A DNA stretch of 64,000 bases from Candidatus Obscuribacter phosphatis (GCA_001899315.1 MOYA01000004.1:233159-297158); one strand, 5' to 3'. Positions 34,804-43,829 are shown, counted from the first letter of the stretch. Made by a program: numbers and translations. Notes: generated by a model not told the origin, from the sequence alone.

Positions 34804-34835
34804 GCAAGCCTCGTCGTTTGAAGACCGAGGCTTGC
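34804..34835 (-). terminator. Hairpin between the 34866 gene and PspC
   Basis: Perfect 10-bp stem (34804-34813 with 34826-34835); no long T tract after it, so perhaps an attenuator or processing site. Confidence 0.5.
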
Positions 34836-34865
34836 TAAATGCTCTTGTTGAGAACGAAGCCGCCC

Positions 34866-36101
34866 TTAGTGGAAGTCGTAGACCTTGGGCGGCGAATCTT
34901 CGTCCTTGAAGTCGGGCAGAGGCGTGGGGCGGATGTTCTCCAGCCACTGATGCGGTATGTTCACCTTGGCGCCGTTGCCATTGGATGAACCTGCCAGTTG
35001 ACGGTTCTTGTTGTAGACTTCCACCGACTTGATGGTCAGACCGTCTTCGGAAAGCTTCTTGACGGTTTGTCCGCCGTTGGCCTCCGGGCAGCTGATCGTG
35101 GTTGGCACCAGGCCTTCCTTGTCCATCTGAATCTCGCAGGCGCGGTCGTTGGCGGCGTCGTAGTACTCGACTCGGCGCAGCTTGATCTTGTCGGCATCCG
35201 GTCCGACCGTTTGAGTCATCATCCACCGTTGCCGGTAGACCATGATCATCTTGTCTTTCGACTTTTCGTAGCCGCGCACTACGAGCTGATTACCCATGCG
35301 GCTGCCATCTCGAACTTGCAGCAGGTTGCCTGCTTTGTCCAAGAAGATTTCTTGCACGTTGTAGTAATCGCGCGCGTATTCGACGAGCATGGATTGCCCG
35401 TCGAGGTCGTAGACCTTGCCTCGTTCTCCGTCGATGGGGTCGCGGGTGAACGAAGCCGATGTGGTGCCGTCTTCGCGATAGAGCATGGTGCTCGTCTTGT
35501 TCGGGTCACCAGCCTCGGAATAGATCGAGGCGAAAAGAGTGCCGTTGCGGCGGAAGATCTTCTCGGCGCGATAACGCTTCTTCTCATCGAAGTTTCGCTG
35601 GCGCCAGACGGTTTTGCCGTCTTCGAAGTAGAAGGTGGAGTTGTATCCACCCATCGGCTGCAACTCGCCTATGCGTTCCATCGTACCGTCGGCGCGGTAG
35701 ACGGCGTGGTAGGTATACGACCCGTCGACGGCGAAGCGAGAATCGCTGCGCTTGATGCCGCGGGTGTCCTTACCATCGCCTTCATTGAGCGGATAGTATT
35801 CGATGGAGCTTGTCACCGCATTGGCCGGTCCACCAAAGGTCAGGTCTTCGATGAGACCGCTCTTCCAGAAGATGGTGCCGGAGATGCGTGTGAAACCATC
35901 CTGGGCGAAGCGAATCAGCTTCAACCGTTGACCGGTGGATGGGTCGGGAAGATAGGCTACTTCCTGTGTCTTGTCGGGCAGGACGACGCGCGAAATTTCT
36001 TTGTCGCGTCCAGCCAAGAAAACTACGTACAAGAGAAACAGTGTGCCGAGAATGGCGAGGCTTATGCCAAGCCACCTTTTGGCTTTCGTGGTGTGGGTCA
36101 T
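34866..36101 (-). CDS. Membrane-anchored beta-repeat protein, unknown
   Basis: 411 aa. An N-terminal transmembrane anchor (about residues 10-30) is followed by a large extracytoplasmic domain rich in short beta units with the pattern (Y/F)RxDGT, e.g. 'YRADGTMERIG', 'FRRNGTLFASI', 'YREDGTTSASF', 'LDKAGNLLQVRDG'. These resemble MORN-like or YD-like beta meanders but are too irregular to name. GC-rich and in the same direction as its neighbours. Function unknown; position in the run with processing proteases and PspC suggests an envelope role. Confidence 0.7.
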   Translation of the reverse strand: MTHTTKAKRWLGISLAILGTLFLLYVVFLAGRDKEISRVVLPDKTQEVAYLPDPSTGQRLKLIRFAQDGFTRISGTIFWKSGLIEDLTFGGPANAVTSSIEYYPLNEGDGKDTRGIKRSDSRFAVDGSYTYHAVYRADGTMERIGELQPMGGYNSTFYFEDGKTVWRQRNFDEKKRYRAEKIFRRNGTLFASIYSEAGDPNKTSTMLYREDGTTSASFTRDPIDGERGKVYDLDGQSMLVEYARDYYNVQEIFLDKAGNLLQVRDGSRMGNQLVVRGYEKSKDKMIMVYRQRWMMTQTVGPDADKIKLRRVEYYDAANDRACEIQMDKEGLVPTTISCPEANGGQTVKKLSEDGLTIKSVEVYNKNRQLAGSSNGNGAKVNIPHQWLENIRPTPLPDFKDEDSPPKVYDFH

Positions 36102-36194
36102 GTTGGTCCCCTGTTTTCTATTTATGCCTTTCGGGCAGGACCCTCCTTGAGATTACTCGTACTTACGGGAGGTACGCTTTGCAAGCAGTGCTTG

Positions 36195-36833
36195 CTACTT
36201 CTTCGAACCCTTGTCCTTCTTGCTCGACTCCGGCTTGTTGTCGTTGTCGGCGATGGTCTTGAAGGCGGCGATCATGACGAGCATGCGCTCGTCGATGGCG
36301 CCCTTCTTGAGCACGGTGATTGCCCAGGTATCGCTGAGGGGGTTGAGCCACGGGCGATCGAGGACGGCCAGCTTGGTGCCATCATTGGCGGTGATGGTGA
36401 TGCGGGTGCCCATCCATTCCGTCTTGTCCGAACTGGCGATCACCTTGCCGTTGGCGTCGGTGATGTTGTAGCCGTTCCAGGTCTTGCCCCAGCGCGAAAA
36501 GATGCGCTCTTGGATGCTGCCGACCGGATTGCCGCTGCCGTCCACGACGTTGATATCGGTGCCGATGGAGATGATGGCGATGCTGCCGGTGGCACGCTTG
36601 TTGCCTGACGCATCGGTCCAGGTCAGATGGCGCGTCACCTGGAAGATGTGCTCGGAGACGCTGCCCTGGTCTTCACCGTAAACCTCGACGTCGAGGGTGT
36701 CGGTGATGGACCAGAAGATCCGTTCCTTGAGTGTGATGTCGCCGCTCGGCCTGCCGAAAATCATGTTTCCGACCAGGGCGAGAATGGCAACAGCACCGAC
36801 GATGAACAGGATTCCTTTACGAGATATCTTCAT
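36195..36833 (-). CDS. Membrane-anchored LURP/scramblase-like fold protein
   Basis: 212 aa from ATG 36833 (GAGGAAATCG directly upstream). N-terminal transmembrane anchor (about 7-27). The rest looks like a tubby/LURP-one-related beta barrel: strand pairs with 'ITLKERIFWSITDTLDVEV', 'INVVDGSGNPVGSIQERIFS', 'YNITDANGKVIASSDK' and 'ITANDGTKLAVLDRPW'. The family link is by pattern only. Such domains bind phospholipid heads or act as scramblase-like proteins, which would suit an envelope-stress cluster. The C-terminus is Lys/Ser-rich. Confidence 0.65.
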   Translation of the reverse strand: MKISRKGILFIVGAVAILALVGNMIFGRPSGDITLKERIFWSITDTLDVEVYGEDQGSVSEHIFQVTRHLTWTDASGNKRATGSIAIISIGTDINVVDGSGNPVGSIQERIFSRWGKTWNGYNITDANGKVIASSDKTEWMGTRITITANDGTKLAVLDRPWLNPLSDTWAITVLKKGAIDERMLVMIAAFKTIADNDNKPESSKKDKGSKK

Positions 36834-36854
36834 CGATTTCCTCATATTTGGGTT

Positions 36855-36906
36855 GGAAGAAGAGAAGAAGGCTCCCCGCTTTGGCGGAGCTTGGGCGAGG
36901 AGCCTT
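36855..36906 (-). terminator. Terminator after the ParB-like gene
   Basis: Stem AAGGCTCC/GGAGCCTT (36868-36875 with 36899-36906) with an inner GC hairpin; on the minus strand followed by CTTCTCTTCTTCC. Confidence 0.65.
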
Positions 36907-36929
36907 CCTCTGATAGTGCTTTCGATTTG

Positions 36930-37259
36930 CTAGCCGACGATGAGAGCCTCGATGAAGCCCACACCAGCCTGCTTAGCGGCGATGACGCGATGACGGCCGT
37001 CTTCGACGTTGTAACCACCGCCGAAGCGCGGGCGCAGCACCACGCGCACCATATCCTCGCCGTTCTCGTAAGCCTGACGATACGCCTCGATCTGCTGGCC
37101 ATCGCGGGCGAGCAGCTTTTCGACGGCGGCGTCGGACATATAGACATCGGCGAGATTGACGTAGATGCAGTTCTCCGCAGCCTTGACCTTGCCGGTCTTG
37201 CGGAAAGACTTAGCATCGCATTCGACCGCGTCGTAGCGGTCACGGAACGACTTGCCCAT
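36930..37259 (-). CDS. Solitary ParB/sulfiredoxin-fold protein
   Basis: 109 aa from ATG 37259 with GGAGG 6 nt upstream. The C-terminal half carries 'YNVEDGRHRVIAAKQAGVGF', the ParB/Srx GRHR-type motif; the N-terminal half has 'NCIYVNLADVYMSDAAVEKLL'. There is no HTH domain and no partner parA, so it is not a chromosome-partition protein. Short ParB-fold proteins can be nucleotide-dependent (CTP or ATP) binding proteins or small nucleases. Its place among envelope-stress genes is unusual. GC-rich like its neighbours. Confidence 0.75.
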   Translation of the reverse strand: MGKSFRDRYDAVECDAKSFRKTGKVKAAENCIYVNLADVYMSDAAVEKLLARDGQQIEAYRQAYENGEDMVRVVLRPRFGGGYNVEDGRHRVIAAKQAGVGFIEALIVG

Positions 37260-37569
37260 AGAAAACCTCCAGGTCGGGAGGTCCCGGTGCAAGCCGAGCT
37301 ACGAGGCACCTTTCGGCTGATTTTGCTTTTCCCGCGAGCGGAAGCAACAAAAGTAAGATGAAGGACTGTTCCGATTAGTCTTTCATCGCCTCGGGCACTG
37401 CCACCATTGGCAGTGGCTCACCAGGACCTAACGCCGACTTAGCTTGGTAGCTGTCATGGGCTTTCTCCTTTCGGTGAGTTGATGAAAATCCCGCATCGTC
37501 CCAGCGCCGGCTTGTGCTGGGCTGGAACGATGCGGGGGTTGGATGCGGGGGTTGGTTTCGGTCGCCTGC
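37260..37569. other. 310-bp spacer with possible short peptide
   Basis: Holds the terminator at 37482-37536 and, after it on the minus strand, AAGGAG then ATG 37457 opening a 9-codon frame (MTATKLSRR, stop at 37428). The alternate frame continues as ALGPGEPLPMVAVPEAMKD to a stop at 37375. No other gene seen. Confidence 0.4.
37482..37536 (-). terminator. Terminator of the first S41 protease gene
   Basis: Outer 10-bp stem (37490-37499 with 37527-37536) continued by CCAGC/GCTGG; followed on the minus strand by ATTTTCATC. Confidence 0.8.
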
Positions 37570-39387
37570 TTACTTGTTGCGGCGTTCGGCTTCGTCCCGC
37601 TGCTTGCGGGTGTGATGCCAGAAACCGCCCAGCACCACGATCAGGGCGATCAAGCCCAGACCGATGCCGATCCAGAGGACCGAGTCACCGCCGAAGCTCT
37701 GTCCGCCCTGCTGGGCAGGCACCTGGGTCTGGCCGGCTCCGTTCATCTTGGTGATGGCATCGGAGACGATTTTGACCGCGGTGGAGAGCTGGTCGTCGGT
37801 AGCCTGCGAACCGCGCTTGTTGTCGATGGCGACATTGGGCGCGATACCCTTGCCGGCGATGTCGTTGCCGTTGGGGGTGAGGTAGTGCATGGTGGTGACC
37901 TGCAGGAAGCCGCCGGCGGGAGTGGGCATGACGATGAACGCCACGGCCTTGCCGAAGGTCTGCGTGCCGACCACGACTGCACGGTTGTTGTCCATGAGCG
38001 TGCCGGTCAGGATCTCGGAGCTCGAGGCAGAGCTGCCGTTCACCAGAACCACCATGGGCATGGTGTAGAGGCGGCTCATCAGGCTCAGGACTTCCGGCGG
38101 AACGCCCACGAACTGGTAGGGCATCGGCGCCTTGAAGGTGTTCTCGGTGACCTTGTTGAGCCGACCTTCGCGCTCCTGCTCCTTGATGAAGGAGCCGTCG
38201 CGGATGAAGATCGAAGCGATCATCTTGGCCAGTTCCACCGCGCCGCCGGAGTTGCCGCGCAGGTCGAGAACGATGCCCTGCATGTTGCCCTTGAAGTGAC
38301 CATCGAGCTTGGCGAGACCTTCCACGAAGGCGTTGCCGAGGGCTTCCACGCTACCCTGGTCGGAGCCGAAGGTGGGCAGGCGGATGTAGCCGATGTTGTT
38401 GGGCAGCGGCTTGAGCATGATCGGTGCCCGGTCCGGCTTCTCGAAGGAAAGATCGACCTTCTCTTCGATGCCGTCATGGGCGATGACCACGCTCACCTTG
38501 GTGCCGACCTTCTGCTGCAGCAGCTCGTCCACGTCTTTGGCGCTCAAGCCCTTGACGTTGACCGGCTGCGTGGCAGGGTCCTGCGGGTTGACGTGCACGC
38601 TCTTGAGCGTGTCGCCGGTGCGGAAGGCGTTCGACTTCCAGCCCGGGGTGCCGTAGCTGAGGAAGTCGATCTTGTAGGTGCCGTCCTTCTGCGGCGCCAC
38701 CGAGATGCCCAGGTCGACGATGTCGTTCTTGGCCCGGGCGCGGGAGCGCTCGATGGTATCGCTGGTGGTGTACTGCGTCCAGCGGTCGCCGACGCCGCCG
38801 AGCATCTCGCTCAGCGCCGACTCGAGGTCCTTCACCGTGAGCAGCTTGCCCTTGTACTTGTCGTACCAGGTCTCCCAGCCCACCAGCTTGGACTCGTTGT
38901 AGTACTTCATGGCCACCAGGCGCCAGACTTCATGGTAGAAGTCTTCCAAGTCCTGCGGACTCGGTGCCTGCGGCGCAGCGGCTCCCGGCATGGCGATGCC
39001 GTGCTTCTCGAGAAACTCCTTGAGCTTCTGCGGGTCATCGAGAGGAATTCCTTCGATGCTGGGCTGGTCGCTGCCGCCGTCGACCTTGGTCGAGTCGCTC
39101 GGCTGGGCCGGAGCGGCATTGGGGTCGACGGTCGGAGTCGGTGCCTTGGGGTCGACCGCCGGATTGGGGACGGTCTGTTGCGGAGCCGTCTTGGGCTTGA
39201 CCGAGGGACCGAAGATCTGGAGCTTGTTCGGCTCCTTGCCGTCGATGATGATGATGAACTCCTCGCCTTTGGCGGGAGCTTTCTGAGCGGGGGCGCTCTG
39301 GGCGAGACCCGGCGCTGCCGAGAGGCAGAGCAGGGAGCCCGCGACAACCAGAGACAGGGCCCGCGAGAAGAAAGACTTGTCAGTCAT
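37570..39387 (-). CDS. S41 C-terminal processing peptidase, membrane-anchored
   Basis: 605 aa. Signal peptide (about 10-30, ends LAQ), a Pro/Ala/Lys-rich linker to about 125, helical N-terminal part, a PDZ-type domain, and the tail-specific protease domain with 'IVLDLRGNSGGAVELAK', nucleophile block VNGSSASSSEI and the general-base Lys in GTQTFGKA. A final transmembrane helix (about 572-592) anchors it, unusual for CtpA. These serine/lysine proteases cut the C-termini of periplasmic or lipid-linked targets. Second of two adjacent S41 genes downstream of the Bat operon. Confidence 0.92.
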   Translation of the reverse strand: MTDKSFFSRALSLVVAGSLLCLSAAPGLAQSAPAQKAPAKGEEFIIIIDGKEPNKLQIFGPSVKPKTAPQQTVPNPAVDPKAPTPTVDPNAAPAQPSDSTKVDGGSDQPSIEGIPLDDPQKLKEFLEKHGIAMPGAAAPQAPSPQDLEDFYHEVWRLVAMKYYNESKLVGWETWYDKYKGKLLTVKDLESALSEMLGGVGDRWTQYTTSDTIERSRARAKNDIVDLGISVAPQKDGTYKIDFLSYGTPGWKSNAFRTGDTLKSVHVNPQDPATQPVNVKGLSAKDVDELLQQKVGTKVSVVIAHDGIEEKVDLSFEKPDRAPIMLKPLPNNIGYIRLPTFGSDQGSVEALGNAFVEGLAKLDGHFKGNMQGIVLDLRGNSGGAVELAKMIASIFIRDGSFIKEQEREGRLNKVTENTFKAPMPYQFVGVPPEVLSLMSRLYTMPMVVLVNGSSASSSEILTGTLMDNNRAVVVGTQTFGKAVAFIVMPTPAGGFLQVTTMHYLTPNGNDIAGKGIAPNVAIDNKRGSQATDDQLSTAVKIVSDAITKMNGAGQTQVPAQQGGQSFGGDSVLWIGIGLGLIALIVVLGGFWHHTRKQRDEAERRNK

Positions 39388-39430
39388 ATCGTTACTCTCT
39401 TTCTTGCGTTGAGGCAGGTTGTAGAAATTT

Positions 39431-39458
39431 GGGCACCGACCCTTGCGAGTCGATGCCC
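39431..39458 (-). terminator. Hairpin between the two S41 genes
   Basis: 10-bp stem (39431-39440 with 39449-39458, one mismatch-type G-T pair) with an 8-nt loop; the tract after it (AAATTTCTAC) is weak, so read-through is likely. Confidence 0.5.
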
Positions 39459-39491
39459 GGTTTACTAGTTCACTGGCTTAGCCGAGAGTTC

Positions 39492-41135
39492 TTACTCGTC
39501 GGATGCCGGCTGGTCCTTGGCGCCCACAGGGGAAGCCAGGATGTTCTTGCGCATCTCCACTTCCTTGGCGAAGTCGGCCTCGTGGCTCTTCTTGAGCTCG
39601 TCGCGACGCTTGGCCAGTTCGGCGGCGTCACGCACCGGCATGGGCAAGCCCATGATGCGACCGAGAATCTCGGCACGAGCCTGATTGAGCTGGGTGTCGC
39701 TGCTCGGAGATTCGGCGATGTCGACGAATTCGGGCAGCTTCACTTCCACGTCGGGAACGACGCCCACCCAGTCCATGACGGCGCCGCCGGGCAGGAACTC
39801 GAAGGTGGTGACGTGCAGATTGCGCTTCTTCTTGTCGATGAAGACCATCTCCTGTCCGACGCCCTTGCCGTGAGTCGGCTCACCGACAATGGTGGCACGA
39901 CCGTTGGCCTGCAGAGCACCGGCCAGAATTTCGGAGGCGGAAGCCGAGCCTTCGTTGATCATGATCACAACCGGCACGTTCTTCGGAACCACAAGAGGGA
40001 TACGCTGCGAGCGGTACTCGCGGCGAGGCGTCTTGCCGTCATTCACTTCCACCACCCGAGCGGCATAGCCTGGGGTGAGGATGGAAGAAGTGGTCTCGAT
40101 GTAGTCGCCCTTGCGGGAGACCTGCTTGAGCACGGTGCCCTTGTCGATGAGCATCTCGCTGATGTTCATGACCTGGTGCAGGAAGCCGCCCGGGTTGTTG
40201 CGCAGGTCGATGATGATGCCCTTGGTGCCAGCGGCAACGGCCTTGTTCAGCGCATCGTACATCTCCTGATCGCCGAACTGCGAGCTGAAGTGTTCCATCT
40301 TGATGTGGGTGATGCCGCCGTCCAGCTGCTCGGAACGCACTGCGCGCACCTGCACCTGGGCCCGGGTGATCTCCACGTCGAGGGCGCTGTCGGCGAACTC
40401 GCCTTGGCGCTTGATGGTGAGCTTGACCTTGGTGCCGACCGGACCGCGAATGAGCTTGACCGCTTCGTCGAGGGTCTTGCCGTTCAGGCTGACGCCATCG
40501 ACATGGGTGATGACGTCGCCCTTCTTGATGCCGGCCTTTTCGGCGGGAGTGCCTTCATAGGGAGCTTCGGGCACCCACATCTGGCGCTCGTCCGAAATCT
40601 TGCCGATGGGCTCGAAGTCGGAGGGCTTGAGCTTCTCGCCTGCCTTTTCGCGCTCTTTGAGAGCCTTGAAGGCGGCGACTCGACCCTTCATGCCGACCGG
40701 CATGCCCACACCAGCCATGGTGGCATTGATGCGGTCCGCTTCTGCCTTGGCGGCGGCGGGCGGATTGTAGTAGTCGAAGCGCTGACCGAGGCTCCACACC
40801 ATCTCGAAGATGGCGCGGTCGGTGCCGGCTTCGGTCTTGAGCATGTCGTCGTTGGCGTGCTTGTTCTGCCATTCGGCGATGAACTTGGCGCGCACTGCGG
40901 GGTCGCGCAGTTCGCGGTGCTTGTCGCGCAGGGCTTCGAAGGCCTCGCGGTAGATGGAGGCGCCGTCGAAGACCTGGGCCTGGGTAACGACCGGGCTCGA
41001 CTTGCCCTGTGCCGGATCGTCGGCCACAGCGGCGGTCGGGGCGATGAAGCTGGACCCGGCCAGGATGAGGAGAGCAGTGATTGTGCCGACCAGCCCGCGC
41101 CGAGGCGTCGCGCCGATCTTCTGGAAAAGTTTCAT
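39492..41135 (-). CDS. S41 C-terminal processing peptidase (CtpA-like)
   Basis: 547 aa from ATG 41135 (AAGGAAG about 8 nt upstream). Signal peptide about 10-35 (ends VADD). PDZ domain at about 215-300 ('GTPAEKAGIKKGDVITHVDGVSL'), then the protease core 'GIIIDLRNNPGGFLHQ', nucleophile region INEGSASASEI and Lys in GEPTHGKGVGQ, all intact. No C-terminal membrane helix, unlike its neighbour. It probably matures or degrades periplasmic proteins. A 300-bp spacer with a strong terminator separates it from the Bat-operon genes, so it probably has its own promoter. Confidence 0.94.
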   Translation of the reverse strand: MKLFQKIGATPRRGLVGTITALLILAGSSFIAPTAAVADDPAQGKSSPVVTQAQVFDGASIYREAFEALRDKHRELRDPAVRAKFIAEWQNKHANDDMLKTEAGTDRAIFEMVWSLGQRFDYYNPPAAAKAEADRINATMAGVGMPVGMKGRVAAFKALKEREKAGEKLKPSDFEPIGKISDERQMWVPEAPYEGTPAEKAGIKKGDVITHVDGVSLNGKTLDEAVKLIRGPVGTKVKLTIKRQGEFADSALDVEITRAQVQVRAVRSEQLDGGITHIKMEHFSSQFGDQEMYDALNKAVAAGTKGIIIDLRNNPGGFLHQVMNISEMLIDKGTVLKQVSRKGDYIETTSSILTPGYAARVVEVNDGKTPRREYRSQRIPLVVPKNVPVVIMINEGSASASEILAGALQANGRATIVGEPTHGKGVGQEMVFIDKKKRNLHVTTFEFLPGGAVMDWVGVVPDVEVKLPEFVDIAESPSSDTQLNQARAEILGRIMGLPMPVRDAAELAKRRDELKKSHEADFAKEVEMRKNILASPVGAKDQPASDE

Positions 41136-41260
41136 GATAGAACTTCCTTCAGGTTTGAACGCATGCGGAAGTCGCGCACGGGCGCACACCAAAGTGCTCG
41201 CCTGAACGACCTTTTGCGTTTGTTTGATTGAGCTTCTGACTGTTGTCAGGAATTGTCGTC

Positions 41261-41300
41261 AAAAAAACAGGCCCGCATTGCACCAGGGTGCGACGCGGGT
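41261..41300 (-). terminator. Strong terminator upstream of the CtpA-like gene
   Basis: Stem CCCGC/GCGGG continued by TGCACC/GGTGCG; on the minus strand followed by CCTGTTTTTTT. A second perfect 12-bp inverted repeat lies just before it at 41355-41366/41383-41394. It ends transcription of the Bat group. Confidence 0.9.
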
Positions 41301-41354
41301 CTGCCGAGGTCTCTCAGGAGAGCACTCTTTTACGTTGAATACTCTGTTGCCACT

Positions 41355-41394
41355 GGAGGGAGTTCCAACTCCTTTTGAGAGCGGAACTCCCTCC
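41355..41394 (-). terminator. Additional hairpin after the 41443-42693 gene
   Basis: Perfect 12-bp inverted repeat GGAGGGAGTTCC/GGAACTCCCTCC with a 16-nt loop and no T tract; may protect the 3' end of the mRNA. Confidence 0.55.
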
Positions 41395-41442
41395 TCGACA
41401 AGAAAGCTTTTACAGTGCTTTCCAACTGTTTGCGGTCTCGCC

Positions 41443-42693
41443 TTACTTGGCGTCCCAGGGACGGGGCACCAGAGTGGAGAGGTCGAGGAAGAGCTGATGC
41501 AGCTCGGCGTCGTTGAGCGACACCGGCGTTTCGCCGTTGCGCTCTGCGCCCGAGGCGAAGACCTCGTTCTCGCAGGTGGTGACTGCCCGCTTCACGGCTT
41601 CCAGTTGAGCCTGGTCGGCGTCGGGGAAGTGCGTGGCGATCTGCTCGATGGTGAGCGCGTCGATGCGCGGGTAGTTCGGCGTAGTGGCCAGGTAGCGCCG
41701 CAGGGCATGCGAGAAGGCCTTGAGGTGCTTGACCTTGAAGCCGTTCTTCTTGCCGTCGGCGTGGTTGGCCTCGAAGACGATCCAAGCCATGCGATTGGCC
41801 GGAATCACCTTACGCGGGCGCACACGGTTGAGCCATTTGACCACCGCGAGACCCGGGAAGAAGAGCATCAGGAAGACGCCCAGCGAGAGCGCCGTGATCG
41901 TCGGCCAGGGGAGGCGTTCCGCCTTCTGGCTGATGTCGCCTTCGAGCAGTTCCTCACCGTTGTCGGCCACGTTGCTGCGCGTGACCAAGAAGTCAGGCGT
42001 GGACATGGTCTTCCAGTTGGGAGACTTGCCGTCGGGCAGCATCTCGTAGGCATAACGCAGGTCGAGGACGAAGGGGATGCCCGGCTTGTAGACCATGCTC
42101 TGCACGATCACCTTGATGACGTACACCTTGCGCTGCACGCCGATCTTCTGGCCGGGATTGGCCGGGTCGGGCACGGTGCCGAACGTCTTCAGGACCGGAC
42201 CTTCCACAGTCACCGCTGGCGGTTCGCCGGCGGTGGGCTTGTAGAGTTCCCAGTCGGAACCCTCGAAACCGATGACACGCTGTTTGACGAGCGAGGTCAT
42301 GTCGATGGTCACCGAGGGGTCGACGTCGAGGACGATGGTGAGCGGCACCTTGTCCATGATGGTGTGACCGAAGTGCCGGTGCGAGGCGGGGTTGCCCTTG
42401 CCGTCGTCACTGGTGATGCCGACGAGCATGCGCACCTTGCCGTTGTCGCAAGACTTGCGCACCGGGTTGGCCGGCTTCGGCTCGGACGACTTGTCCGGCT
42501 GGTAGCCGTATTCGCCTTCACCGTAGTAGCTCGTGGTGGGCGCCTGCGACTGACCGCCGAGGGTGCCCGCGATGGTGCTGCAGGCCACCGGCGTGGGAGC
42601 CGGCGGTGCAGCCGTGGTGTCCTGGTTCTGCGCCAGCGCAGGTGCCGACAACGCTGCCAGCGCCAGAACAGTCAGATATCGAAGTTTCAACAT
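41443..42693 (-). CDS. Secreted, membrane-anchored protein of the Bat group (BatD-like position)
   Basis: 416 aa. Signal peptide (about 1-21, ends LAQ), an Ala/Pro/Thr-rich linker, a beta-rich periplasmic domain (about 70-260, with 'VPLTIVLDVDPSVTIDMTSLVK' and 'VYVIKVIVQSMVYKPG'), one transmembrane helix (about 274-296) and a cytoplasmic helical domain with 'RMAWIVFEANHADGKKNGF'. The layout and place right after DUF58 match BatD/DUF4381-type partners in aerotolerance operons, though sequence identity to a named family is not visible. It starts 19 nt after the DUF58 gene. Confidence 0.75.
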   Translation of the reverse strand: MLKLRYLTVLALAALSAPALAQNQDTTAAPPAPTPVACSTIAGTLGGQSQAPTTSYYGEGEYGYQPDKSSEPKPANPVRKSCDNGKVRMLVGITSDDGKGNPASHRHFGHTIMDKVPLTIVLDVDPSVTIDMTSLVKQRVIGFEGSDWELYKPTAGEPPAVTVEGPVLKTFGTVPDPANPGQKIGVQRKVYVIKVIVQSMVYKPGIPFVLDLRYAYEMLPDGKSPNWKTMSTPDFLVTRSNVADNGEELLEGDISQKAERLPWPTITALSLGVFLMLFFPGLAVVKWLNRVRPRKVIPANRMAWIVFEANHADGKKNGFKVKHLKAFSHALRRYLATTPNYPRIDALTIEQIATHFPDADQAQLEAVKRAVTTCENEVFASGAERNGETPVSLNDAELHQLFLDLSTLVPRPWDAK

Positions 42694-42712
42694 AGTTGTG
42701 TCCTTTCGCTTG

Positions 42713-43717
42713 TTAGGAGTTGCCGGAGAAAAGCTTGATCAGCTTGTCGCGGGCAGAGAGTCCCTCTTCGGTGGAGAACTCTTCCCACCGAATGCTCGCT
42801 TCCTTGAAGAAAGCGAAGAGCGCTTTGCGGCGCTCCCTGAAGTTGAGGGCGTACTGCTCGCGCACGCTGTTCTTGCTCTGGAACGGCCACCACTTGGGCG
42901 GCAGCCAGATGGCCTTGCTCGTGCCCTTGCGGATGTCCTGAAGCATGTAGATGCCCCAGGTGTTCGGCAGTTCACGCTCACGCAGGTCCTGCACGTACAT
43001 GCAGACGGTGTCGTGGATGCCGGCGGTATAGGCGAGTTCCTCCTTCTCGTCATCGCTCAGGTCGATGAAGTCGGAAATGATGAAGACCACCGCCCGCGAC
43101 TGGTTGCGAACGTAGCGCAGGGACTGGATCAGTCCGCTCGGCACGTCGCCCTCGCCGCTGTCGAGCACGGTCGGCTCGGGGGAATCTTCGGGGTAGAGAT
43201 GGCGCAGCCCCGGCTCGATGATGGCCGAGAGACAGGGCAGCTTCACCGTGGCGGCGAAGTTGGCGCGGAAGCTCATCGCCTGGATCTGCTTCTCGTCATA
43301 GACGAGATAGCCGACCTTGTCGTTGGTCTTCTTGGCCGAGTTGAGAATCGAAGCCGCCAGCTCGGCCGCCACCATGCGTTTGCTGGTGCGGCGCGTACCG
43401 AAGTCCATGGTCAACTTGGAGTCGACCAGGATGTAGAACTTGACCTCGCGGGGTTCCTGGGTCTGGCGAACGAGCACCTGCTTGTCGCCTGAGCGAGCCG
43501 AAGCTCCCCAGTCGATTTTGCGAGGATCGTCGCCGAACTGATAGGGCCGCAGCGAGTGGAAATCGAAGCCGTTGAAACCGCGGTTGCGGCTGGGCCTTTC
43601 GCCGGTCCCGCCGAAGATCTGGCTGGTACGCCAGCGGACGGGAATGGGGCTGTTGATGGCCCGCTCTTCGACGGCTCCGATCAGTTCCAAAATAGCGTTA
43701 TCTTTGCGTTCAGACAT
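42713..43717 (-). CDS. DUF58-family protein (von Willebrand-like)
   Basis: 334 aa. The family core 'SLRPYQFGDDPRKIDW' and 'ASARSGDKQVLVRQ' is present, followed by the vWA-like strand 'VKFYILVDSKLTMDFG', where the first MIDAS-type Asp is kept but the DxSxS pattern is DSKLT. Cytoplasmic; no transmembrane segment. DUF58 proteins always sit with MoxR ATPases and are thought to be their substrates or adaptors. Encoded 112 nt after the MoxR gene, with a hairpin in between. Confidence 0.92.
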   Translation of the reverse strand: MSERKDNAILELIGAVEERAINSPIPVRWRTSQIFGGTGERPSRNRGFNGFDFHSLRPYQFGDDPRKIDWGASARSGDKQVLVRQTQEPREVKFYILVDSKLTMDFGTRRTSKRMVAAELAASILNSAKKTNDKVGYLVYDEKQIQAMSFRANFAATVKLPCLSAIIEPGLRHLYPEDSPEPTVLDSGEGDVPSGLIQSLRYVRNQSRAVVFIISDFIDLSDDEKEELAYTAGIHDTVCMYVQDLRERELPNTWGIYMLQDIRKGTSKAIWLPPKWWPFQSKNSVREQYALNFRERRKALFAFFKEASIRWEEFSTEEGLSARDKLIKLFSGNS

Positions 43718-43781
43718 ATTGCACCTTTCTGGTTATCGAAGCAGGATCAAAGACAACCTGGCGCCTAGCGATGGGCAAGAG

Positions 43782-43805
43782 GGGCAGTTGCTTGCGCAAC
43801 TGCCC
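43782..43805 (-). terminator. Hairpin between MoxR and DUF58 genes
   Basis: Perfect 10-bp stem GGGCAGTTGC/GCAACTGCCC with a TTGC loop and a pyrimidine-rich but T-poor tail; likely an attenuator that sets the MoxR:DUF58 ratio. Confidence 0.55.
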
Positions 43806-43829
43806 TTTGACCTGCTCATGTCATGTCGC

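Noticed and set aside
36930-37259. Chromosome partition gene parB
   Set aside because: Only the ParB/Srx motif is present; no HTH or dimerisation domain, no parA, and no parS-like site was seen.
37543-39468. Long plus-strand open frames opposite GC-rich genes (also 50860-52896, 54892-56901, 56927-59104, 42563-43492, 44952-46148)
   Set aside because: They lie exactly antisense to recognised protein families (S41 protease, SpoVR, PrkA, DUF58, vWA). Their Arg/Val/Asp/His-rich sequence has no domain; they are by-products of GC-rich codon use.
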